The notes under the pieces were generated by a model, which had not been told where the DNA came from, did no database searches, and saw only the letters and a list, made by a program, of their open reading frames with translations. The position numbers and the translations under genes are program-made. This document shows positions 9,602 to 18,340 of a DNA stretch of 37,482 nucleotides, piece by piece (position 1 is the stretch's first letter; each line of letters starts with the position of its first letter). This stretch comes from Slackia heliotrinireducens (lineage in GTDB: Bacteria > Actinomycetota > Aquicultoria > DYIV01), in assembly GCA_020723435.1 (NCBI GenBank), contig DYIV01000013.1:1-37482 (forward strand), given 5' to 3'.

Positions 9602-10783
9602 TCACAGCGAGGTCGCACCGTCTCCGGCTCGCGCAAGAGCTTGCCTGACATCCTCCAGCAGGTCGGTCTCATCCTCTATCCCAACCGACAGTCGCACCAG
9701 GTCGGGCGTGATGCCCAGCCTTGAGCGCAGTTCCGGCTCGAAGCACGCGTGTGTCATGGCAGCCGGGAGGCACGCGAGCGACTCGACGCCGCCCAGACTT
9801 TCCGCCAGCGAGAAGAGGCGCAGGTTCTCCAGAAAGGCGTGGGCGGCGGCCTCTCCACCTCGTATTCTGAAAGAGACAATCCCGGACGATCCGCTCATTT
9901 GCCGTGAGACAAGGACGGCGTCGTTGCCGGCGACATGGCTCGGATGGTAGACGGCGAGCACGCAGTCTTGAGCCGCGAGGAAGTCCGCGACAACACGCGC
10001 GTTCGCCTCGTGGGCCTCCATTCGAAGCGCGAGCGTCTTGATTCCCCGGATCGTGAGGTAACAGTCGAAGGGCGAGGGCACGGCGCCCGCCGCGTTCTGA
10101 ATGAACTTCAGGGACTGGTAGCTGTCGTCGTCGCTGGTGGCGACTAGTCCTCCCACGACGTCGCTGTGGCCCGCCAGGTACTTCGTCGAGCTGTGCACGA
10201 CGATGTCGGCGCCGAGGTCCAGCGGCCGTTGGAAGTAGGGCGTGGCGAACGTGTTGTCGACGACGACCAGCACGCGTTCCCCGACAGCCCGCTTCAGGGC
10301 CGCGATGTCTGCGATCTTGAGCAGCGGGTTGGTCGGGGTCTCAAGGAAGAGCATTCTCGTCGATTCGCTGACTAGCGCGCCGACCGCCTCCGGGTTCGAC
10401 GAGTCGGCAAGCGTGAAGGCAACGCCGCGTCTCACCATGTCCTGCGTGACGAGACGATACGTTCCGCCGTAGACATCGCCGGAGAGTATCAAGTGGGATC
10501 CGGCAGGAAGCAGCGAGAAGACGGCATGAGTCGCCGCCATACCCGAGGCGAATGCCAGACCACGTTCGGCGCCCTCGAGGGCGGCGATAAGCTCCTCGAG
10601 CGCCGCGCGCGTGGGGTTCGCGGTGCGCGAATACTCGAACCCTTGGTGACGTCCCACCCCATGCTGCGTGTACGTGGTGCTCAGATGGATCGGGGGGATG
10701 GTGTCTCCGGTGCCCGGATCGGGGTCCTGACCGGCATGGACGGCCCTCGTGCGGAACCGCATGCGGGACGGCTCGGCGCTCAT
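9602..10783 (-). CDS. Cys/Met metabolism PLP enzyme (cystathionine gamma-synthase/lyase or methionine gamma-lyase type)
   Basis: AVHAGQDPDPGTGDTIPPIHLSTTY...VVHSSTKYLAGHSDVVGG; ATG overlaps the upstream gene stop (ATGA). Confidence 0.88.
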   Translation of the reverse strand: MSAEPSRMRFRTRAVHAGQDPDPGTGDTIPPIHLSTTYTQHGVGRHQGFEYSRTANPTRAALEELIAALEGAERGLAFASGMAATHAVFSLLPAGSHLILSGDVYGGTYRLVTQDMVRRGVAFTLADSSNPEAVGALVSESTRMLFLETPTNPLLKIADIAALKRAVGERVLVVVDNTFATPYFQRPLDLGADIVVHSSTKYLAGHSDVVGGLVATSDDDSYQSLKFIQNAAGAVPSPFDCYLTIRGIKTLALRMEAHEANARVVADFLAAQDCVLAVYHPSHVAGNDAVLVSRQMSGSSGIVSFRIRGGEAAAHAFLENLRLFSLAESLGGVESLACLPAAMTHACFEPELRSRLGITPDLVRLSVGIEDETDLLEDVRQALARAGDGATSL

Positions 10784-11922
10784 TCGACCCCTCCGAGTCG
10801 CAGGGCGTCGTGCAGCAAGGAGTTGCCATCGCACTTGAAGCAGTGGTTCTCCGTTCCCGATGGAAGGCCGGCGGCGTGGACGATGTCGGCCGCCTCAAGA
10901 ACGGTATCGACGTACCAGTTGGCGCTCGGCGCACGGTGGCCCGCCAGCCTGGAGCCCGGATTCGGCGACCACACGAACGGGACGACGTTGGCTCCGATCT
11001 CAGTGAGGCGCCGGACTCCCCGCAGGAAGGTGTCTCGGGGCTCCAGGCCCATGACGAGCACCCCGTAGACGTTGCCGGCTCCGAATACATCGACGGCGGT
11101 CACAATCGAATCGACGAACTCGGCGTGGCTCATCGCGTCGGACTTGCCCGGGCAGATGGCGCGATAGAGCGCATCGTCCCATATCTCCATCGAGAAGCCG
11201 ATCGCCCCGATGCCGCTCGCGTGGTAGGCGCCGATCTCGTCCGGCGTGCGCGCGGGGGAGGGCAGGATCGTGCCCGGGATGGTCTCGCGCCCGGTCCTGT
11301 CGCGCATGGCGGACAGAATCCGTTCGATTAGCCTCATCTCCGTTTCTCGTTTGAAGCAGCCCCCGGTGAGCAGGACGTGATTGACGGCTCCGTCATCGAA
11401 GCCGGCCCTCGTCACTTCGCCGATCTCATCGACGCCTTTCTTCTTGATGACCGAGTCGTAGGTGTCCGATGTCGATACGAGATTGCAGAAGAGGCACTGA
11501 CGGCCCCGGGCGAAATGGCTGCAGTAGTTCTGGTAACAGAAGAAGAGGCAATCCTCGCCTCCGATCTGGCCGACAGTGGCCATACGATGCCCGGCGCTTG
11601 TGAGGTCCTCGTAGAACCCGGGCCTTGGAAGCCACCTGATCTCGCATGCCCGCTCTCCGTTGGAGGACAGCACGAGGCGGCCGTCTTGACTGTCGACCAG
11701 ATGAGGAGATCGGCTGTTCTGCCGGAACTGTACGATCGTGCCGTCGGGCAGAACGAAGTCGTCCGGCAGGTAGGTTCCGGAGTGGTCTTCAAAGTCCCAT
11801 CCGAACAGGCCGTGGTTCTGCTCCTTGTAGTGCACACCAACCTCTAGCAGGGCTTCGGTTGTGGCCCTGACCCCTTCCACCAGCAGTTCGGCCTTGAGCC
11901 GAAGATAGCCCGCCGTGTCCAT
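10780..11922 (-). CDS. Radical SAM protein with atypical Cys spacing, unknown function
   Basis: CYQNYCSHFARGRQCLFC (Cx4Cx8CxxC), GGCF, SAM-barrel-like features; start MDTAGYL at 11922 with AGGAGA RBS. Confidence 0.75.
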   Translation of the reverse strand: MDTAGYLRLKAELLVEGVRATTEALLEVGVHYKEQNHGLFGWDFEDHSGTYLPDDFVLPDGTIVQFRQNSRSPHLVDSQDGRLVLSSNGERACEIRWLPRPGFYEDLTSAGHRMATVGQIGGEDCLFFCYQNYCSHFARGRQCLFCNLVSTSDTYDSVIKKKGVDEIGEVTRAGFDDGAVNHVLLTGGCFKRETEMRLIERILSAMRDRTGRETIPGTILPSPARTPDEIGAYHASGIGAIGFSMEIWDDALYRAICPGKSDAMSHAEFVDSIVTAVDVFGAGNVYGVLVMGLEPRDTFLRGVRRLTEIGANVVPFVWSPNPGSRLAGHRAPSANWYVDTVLEAADIVHAAGLPSGTENHCFKCDGNSLLHDALRLGGVE

Positions 11923-11936
11923 GTCGTCTCCTCTCC

Positions 11937-12917
11937 CTAGCATGGCGACTGCGCTCGCGACTCTTCGATGCCTCGGAAGCCGTTTGCGCCAAGCCAGTCC
12001 TCATCGAAGATCTTGCTCAAGTAGTTGCGACCCGTGTCGGGCATCATCACGACTGCGGTGCCGCCCGTGTTGGCGCCGCGCATATGCTTCAGCGCGGCCG
12101 CCATCGCGGTGCCGGAGGAGCCGCCGACGAGCAGGCCTTCATCGGTGGCAAGCGCCCGCGCGGCCTGGAACGATTCGTCGTCGGTCACGCGCACGTAGTG
12201 ATCTACGACCTTGGCGTCGAAAGTATCGGGGAAGAAGTCCTCGCCGATTCCTTCGACCTTCCAGGAACCGGAGTCGCCTCCCGATAGGATAGAGCCGACC
12301 GGATCGGCAACGACGACGCGCACCGAGGGCCTGCGCTCCTTCAGGTATCTGCCCACCCCCGATACGGTTCCGCCGGTGCCGACGCCCGCGACGAAGAGGT
12401 CGATCTCTCCTTCGGTGTCCGCCCAGATCTCGGGGCCGGTGGTGAGGTAGTGGGCCTCGGGGTTCGCCACGTTCGTGAATTGGCTTGGCAGGAAGGAGTT
12501 GGGAATCTCGCGGGCGAGCCTCCTGGCGACTTCGTTGTAGTTGTCGGGATCGTCGGGCGCGACGTTCGTGGGCGTGATAACAGTGCGGGCCCCGTAGGCC
12601 TCCAGGAGTCGCACCTTGTCGACGCTCATCTTGTCCGGCAAGACGAAGACGCACTTGTACCCGCGGATCGCCGCGACGAGCGCGAGCCCGGTGCCGGTGT
12701 TGCCGGCCGTCGCCTCGATGATCGTCGTCTCGGCGTTGATGAGTCCCCGCTCCTCGGCCTTGAGGATCATTGCCAGCGCTATTCGATCCTTGACGCTGCC
12801 GCCGGGATTGAAGTACTCGATCTTTCCGTAGACGGCCGCCGCCAGGTCAGCCGTCGTCCGGTTCAGCCTGATGAGCGGTGTGTTACCTACCGTCTCCAAG
12901 ATGCTTGTGTATCTCAT
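11937..12917 (-). CDS. cysK: Cysteine synthase (O-acetylserine sulfhydrylase)
   Basis: ETVGNTPLIRLN...FNPGGSVKDRIA...EATAGNTGTGLA. Confidence 0.9.
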   Translation of the reverse strand: MRYTSILETVGNTPLIRLNRTTADLAAAVYGKIEYFNPGGSVKDRIALAMILKAEERGLINAETTIIEATAGNTGTGLALVAAIRGYKCVFVLPDKMSVDKVRLLEAYGARTVITPTNVAPDDPDNYNEVARRLAREIPNSFLPSQFTNVANPEAHYLTTGPEIWADTEGEIDLFVAGVGTGGTVSGVGRYLKERRPSVRVVVADPVGSILSGGDSGSWKVEGIGEDFFPDTFDAKVVDHYVRVTDDESFQAARALATDEGLLVGGSSGTAMAAALKHMRGANTGGTAVVMMPDTGRNYLSKIFDEDWLGANGFRGIEESRAQSPC

Positions 12918-13509
12918 CCTCTCCTCCTGACAGCACGAAGATGCCGAGTGTCGCCGTTGCGTTGGCCAGCAGCCGTGAGCGCTTCCGGTTGCGGTGTGTC
13001 ACGTGCACCTCCTTCTCGATGTGAAAGCCTTTGAGCTCGCAGAAGCGCTCGAAGTCGCGAATCGTCGTGTGACGGATGTTTGGCGTGTCGTACCACTCAT
13101 AGGGCAGAGTCCGCGTGACCGGCATGCGACCGCGCAGCAGCTGCCACCTGAGAGAGTAGTGTCCGAAGTTGGGTACCGAGACGATGGCCCGGCGCCCAAC
13201 GCGGAGCATCTCGCCTATGACGAACGCCGGATCGCGGGTCATCTGTAGCGTCTGGCTCAAGATGACGTAGTCAAACGAAGCGTCGGCGTAGGTCCCGAGC
13301 CCCTCCTCAATGTCACCGTGGTGAACCACGAGCCCCTTGCCCAGGCAGCTTGCCACGGCTCCGGCTTCTATCTCGATTCCTTGCCCGGTGACGCCTTTGG
13401 CGCGCGCCAGCTCGCGCAGCAGCTCGCCGTCACCGCATCCCAAGTCCAGTGCGCTGGAGCCGGCCTCGATCAGGTCGCGGACTATATGTAGATCGACTCG
13501 ACCGGCCAC
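12883..13509 (-). CDS. metW: MetW-like methyltransferase-fold protein
   Basis: VLDLGCGDGELL-like SAM motif (ALDLGCGDGELLRELA), MetW-like C-terminus, adjacent to metX. Confidence 0.85.
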   Translation of the reverse strand: MAGRVDLHIVRDLIEAGSSALDLGCGDGELLRELARAKGVTGQGIEIEAGAVASCLGKGLVVHHGDIEEGLGTYADASFDYVILSQTLQMTRDPAFVIGEMLRVGRRAIVSVPNFGHYSLRWQLLRGRMPVTRTLPYEWYDTPNIRHTTIRDFERFCELKGFHIEKEVHVTHRNRKRSRLLANATATLGIFVLSGGEDEIHKHLGDGR

Positions 13510-14630
13510 GTCCGCGCCTCCTGGTTTCGCAGGAATGCTCTGATGATCGGCGTCTGTGCTGTGGCTTCGAGCAGGAAGGCGTCATGACCGTAGTCCGACG
13601 GCACCTCGAAATAGGAGGCGCTCCTGCCGGCAACGCGCGCCGCCTTGAGAAGCTCTTTCACCGTGGATGGGGGATAGAGCCAATCGGACGAGAAGGCTAT
13701 CGCCAGCAGCTCCGCCTCCGAGGCCGAAAACGCCCGCACCGCGTCGGCGTGCTCAGCGGCGAAATAGTCGATTGCCTTGGTGATGTACAAGTACGAGTTC
13801 GCATCGAAGCGCTTGACGAATGACAGGCCCTGATGCTCCAGGTAGCTCTGCACCTCGAACTCCTCGGAGAAGTCGAAAGCGTAGCTGCCGCCGTTGTTGC
13901 GCAGGTTTCTGCCGAACTTCGACTGCATCGACTTGTCGCTGAGGTATGAGATGTGGCCCACCATCCGCGCGACCGCGAGTCCCCAGGAGGGGGTCGGCCC
14001 GCCATAGTAGTTGCCCCCTCGCCAGTTCGGGTCGGAGATGATCGCCTGCCTGCCGACTTCGTGAAGCGCGATGTTCTGCGCGCTCTGGCTGAGGGACGCG
14101 GCGATGACGATCGCCGAACCGACCTTCCTCGGGTAGCTCAACAGCCACTGGATCGCCTCCATGCCGCCCATAGAGCCGCCGGTGACGGCGAGCAGCCGGT
14201 CGATCCCCAGGTGCTCGACGAGCAGATTCTGCACCATGACCATGTCGCGAATGGTGATGACGGGAAAGGACGCGGCGTAGGGCAGGCCGGTCTTGGGATC
14301 CGTCGATGACGGGCCCGTCGTCCCCTTGCATCCACCCAACACGTTCGAACAGATGACGAAGTACCGGTCGGTGTCGAACGCCTTGCCAGGTCCGATCATG
14401 CTGTCCCACCAGCCGGGCTTGCGGTCGGTCGGCAGATTGCGCCCGGCGGCGTGGGCGTCTCCCGACAGAGCGTGGAGCACGAGCACAGCGTTGCTTCGCG
14501 CCGCGTTGAGCCGGCCGTAAGTCTCGTAGGCAACACAGATGCGCTCAAGACGCCTGCCTGAGTCGAGCTCGGGCGGCCGGTCTATCTCTAACCGCTCGGT
14601 CCTGACGAGACCGACACCATGGGTCTCCAT
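13482..14630 (-). CDS. metX: Homoserine O-acetyltransferase
   Basis: VLVLHALSGDAHAAG...TGGSMGGMEAIQW nucleophile elbow; C-terminal YGHDAFLLE. Confidence 0.92.
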   Translation of the reverse strand: METHGVGLVRTERLEIDRPPELDSGRRLERICVAYETYGRLNAARSNAVLVLHALSGDAHAAGRNLPTDRKPGWWDSMIGPGKAFDTDRYFVICSNVLGGCKGTTGPSSTDPKTGLPYAASFPVITIRDMVMVQNLLVEHLGIDRLLAVTGGSMGGMEAIQWLLSYPRKVGSAIVIAASLSQSAQNIALHEVGRQAIISDPNWRGGNYYGGPTPSWGLAVARMVGHISYLSDKSMQSKFGRNLRNNGGSYAFDFSEEFEVQSYLEHQGLSFVKRFDANSYLYITKAIDYFAAEHADAVRAFSASEAELLAIAFSSDWLYPPSTVKELLKAARVAGRSASYFEVPSDYGHDAFLLEATAQTPIIRAFLRNQEARTWPVESIYI

Positions 14631-14633
14631 CGT

Positions 14634-15977
<1,344 letters not shown>

Positions 15978-16029
15978 TCATGGGCTCGATCGGGCTGGTG
16001 GGCTTCCGGCTCATCGGCCGAAATGAAGA

Positions 16030-16059
16030 AAGGCCGAACGCGTCGATGCGCTCGGCCTT
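16030..16059 (-). terminator. Candidate attenuator/terminator hairpin in the metY leader
   Basis: 8-bp stem AAGGCCGA/TCGGCCTT, followed on the transcript by TCTTCATTT, about 95 nt before the metY start. Confidence 0.6.
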
Positions 16060-16076
16060 CACCACCACGGGAAAGG

Positions 16077-16106
16077 TCAGGCGCGCATTCGGGTGTCCAT
16101 ACACAT
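16077..16106 (-). promoter_or_regulatory. Candidate leader peptide MCMDTRMRA
   Basis: 10-codon ORF (3 Met, 1 Cys) ending 17 nt before the hairpin; no clear Shine-Dalgarno. Confidence 0.35.
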
Positions 16107-16369
16107 CGTGAGACAGGCGAGAATGGCTCGGCGGAGCGCTCCGCGAGCCTCGGTGGCTCTGCTGATCTGCGGTTTCACAAGCAATAACCGGTCATTCATA
16201 AAACAACACAAACCCCATCGGAAATATGACCTTTTCATCCTAGCTCATCGGAAGTGAGTGTGTCAAGCATGATCTCGAAGGTCGCGCGGCAGGCCCGGCG
16301 GACCCCCCCATCCCGCACGATCCAGCGCCGTTTCGATGTCGGCGTTTGGGACGTCGAACGGGCCACATC

Positions 16370-16386
16370 TTGGCATGAGGATTGCT
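16370..16386 (+). promoter_or_regulatory. Candidate sigma-54 (-24/-12) promoter
   Basis: TTGGCATGAGGATTGCT matches YTGGCACGRNNNTTGCW at 16/17 positions; exact GG-N10-GC. Confidence 0.8.
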
Positions 16387-16543
16387 CAATACGTATCCCG
16401 ACTGCCTCCCCCACGGCGGTCCTCGGCAAAGGGGGTGGACAACTATGAGGTTGGGGAAGCCAACATCGGCACAGACATACTCGGCGGGTTTCGATTCGCC
16501 GGCTCGGACGGCAAGGACACCCTACGCGCATGACCCCGCGTCC

Positions 16544-16569
16544 CCTGGCGCAACCCGACACGCGCCAGG
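16544..16569 (+). terminator. Hairpin, possible terminator of a short sigma-54 transcript
   Basis: Perfect 8-bp stem CCTGGCGC/GCGCCAGG with a 10-nt loop, followed by CCTCTTCCTC (only moderately T-rich). Confidence 0.4.
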
Positions 16570-16945
16570 CCTCTTCCTCATCGTTGCCGACCGGGTAGCC
16601 ACGTCACGCCGGTGTGGCACCCCATACGTCTCAGTACCAGATCGAAGCAACCTCAGCGTCCGCCCCCTTGCCGAATTCTTCTCAGGGGAAGTGTCGGTTG
16701 GCGCGCCGGCCGTGTAGGCGGCTGGACGGCGTGATAACGATTGTGTCCACTTGGCCGCCGCGGTTCTTCCGTGCAGAGCTGTGGCGGCCAATACAAGTGA
16801 AGGGCGTTGCTCGGCGAGGTCGCCGCGGGACGGAAGGAGCGGCCACGCGTGGTGGCGAAGAAGGGCTCCATCAGGTAGTATGTCTGTTTCGAAGACCGCT
16901 TGCTGGACCAGAGGGCGGTCAGCGAGCGCAAGGAAGTAGTGCAAG

Positions 16946-17134
16946 ATGGCAACGATAGACCCGATCGGCAAAGTTCTCTTCAATGAGAATGGCACACTCC
17001 GCGGCGACGATGAAGATATCGACGCCTACACGAACTTGTGGCTGATGTACAACTTCTACCTGTCGGCCGTGGCCAGCTCCGCACAACTCGCGGGCACGCC
17101 GGAGGACGTCTTCAAGGCCGGGCGGGCCAACTAG
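16946..17134 (+). CDS. Small conserved-looking protein of unknown function (62 aa)
   Basis: ATG with upstream AGGAAG; 17 bp before the selenoprotein gene, same strand. Confidence 0.55.
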   Translation: MATIDPIGKVLFNENGTLRGDDEDIDAYTNLWLMYNFYLSAVASSAQLAGTPEDVFKAGRAN

Positions 17135-17150
17135 GGGCTCCGGAGCACTC

Positions 17151-17594
17151 ATGCGCAAGCACGTCTCCATGATCTCGCTCATCGCCGTGCTGCTGGCGCT
17201 CGTGGTCGCCGGATGCGTCGGAGCCGGCGACAGCGACACGAGCGGCGGGGGAATCGCCTGGGTCAAGAACGATCTGACGAAGGGCTTGGAGCAGGCTCGC
17301 AGCGAACAGAAGAAGATATTCCTATACTTCGGCGCCGGCTACTGACCGTCGTGCCGGGAGATGGACGAGAACACCTTCCCGGACTCGCGCGTGCGTGAGA
17401 CGATCGAAAAGAGCTTCATCCCGGTCAGAATCGACACCACCGAGGACCAGCAGACGCCGAGCAAGTACGGCATCAACGCGATTCCCACCATGTTCGTGAC
17501 CGACGAGACCGGGCGCGTGATCGATCAAGCCGTCGGTTTCGTTCCGCCCGACAGTCTCATCCAGCTCCTCAACGGCTCGCTGACGAAGGGATAG
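17151..17594 (+). CDS. Thioredoxin-like lipoprotein, predicted selenoprotein (UPSC active site, in-frame UGA at 17343-17345)
   Basis: Two ORFs in one frame separated only by TGA: ...KKIFLYFGAGY-U-PSCREMDENTFPD...INAIPTMFVTDETG. TGA sits at the first Cys of CxxC; lipobox LVVAGC; stem CCGGGA/TCCCGG just downstream of the UGA. Confidence 0.85.
17354..17382 (+). promoter_or_regulatory. Candidate bacterial SECIS-like stem-loop
   Basis: 6-bp stem CCGGGA/TCCCGG (plus a G-U closing pair) beginning 8 nt after the UGA codon, inside the coding sequence. Confidence 0.5.
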
Positions 17595-17600
17595 ACGCTG

Positions 17601-18314
17601 ATGGCGGGCGGCCTGTCCATAGTTGCCGTCTTCTTCGCGGGCGTTCTCTCATTCGCTTCACCATGCGTCGCCGCTCTCGTCCCGGCCTACGTCTCCTACC
17701 TGTCGGGAGTATCCGTCACCGAGCTCGGCGAGTCGCGCAACTTCGCGAAAGTCGTCGCCAACGCCTTGCTCTTCTGCCTCGGCTTCGCTGCCGTCTTCGT
17801 AGCGTTGGGCGCATCGGCCAGCGCTCTCGGAGGATTCCTCTCCGCTAACAAGATCTGGCTCGCCCGCATCGGCGGGATCGTCGTGGTGCTGCTCGGTCTG
17901 CACGTTCTGGGGGTCCTGAGGATCCCGTTTCTGGCCAAGGAGGCCAGGCCCATGTGGGGGAGACTGGGCGGCGGCAGCTACCTCCAGTCGCCGTTCGTGG
18001 GGATGTCGTTCGCGGTCGGCTGGACGCCGTGTCTCGGGCCCGTGCTGTCCGGTGTTCTGCTACTGGCCAGTCAGGCGAAGACGATGGGGCAGGGGGCCCT
18101 CCTGCTGGGAGTCTACTCTCTCGGCCTCGCCGTGCCGTTCGTTCTCGTTGCGATGGCGCTGGCGAAGGGGCTGGATATGTCGTTCATGCGAAAGCACGCG
18201 CGCGCCATCGAGGTCACGAGCGGCGTGCTGCTAATCGTATTCGGAGTCCTCATCTTCACCGGCCGCCTCGCCGTGCTGACGGGACAGTTGAGCAGGTTCG
18301 TTCCGGGTCTCTGA
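17601..18314 (+). CDS. ccdA: CcdA/DsbD-type cytochrome c biogenesis transmembrane protein
   Basis: Multiple TM helices, FASPCVAALVPAYVSYLSG and GWTPCLGPVLSG Cys-Pro motifs. Confidence 0.92.
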   Translation: MAGGLSIVAVFFAGVLSFASPCVAALVPAYVSYLSGVSVTELGESRNFAKVVANALLFCLGFAAVFVALGASASALGGFLSANKIWLARIGGIVVVLLGLHVLGVLRIPFLAKEARPMWGRLGGGSYLQSPFVGMSFAVGWTPCLGPVLSGVLLLASQAKTMGQGALLLGVYSLGLAVPFVLVAMALAKGLDMSFMRKHARAIEVTSGVLLIVFGVLIFTGRLAVLTGQLSRFVPGL

Positions 18315-18340
18315 GGACCACGGTGGGCCGGCGTCGCGGC

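Noticed and set aside
16484-16510. tRNA T-arm-like string GGCGGGTTTCGATTCGCC
   Set aside because: Wrong loop length, no acceptor or anticodon arms and no CCA context; not a tRNA and not tRNA-Sec.
16445-16717. 90-aa ORF with a good ribosome site (GGGGGTGG) downstream of the second sigma-54 promoter
   Set aside because: Third-position GC is not raised as in neighbouring genes and the hairpin at 16544-16569 lies inside it; kept only as a possibility.
16614-16958. 114-aa plus-strand ORF in the sigma-54 leader region
   Set aside because: Arg/Gly/Ala-rich translation with no recognisable motif, overlaps inverted repeats and other frames; no convincing RBS.
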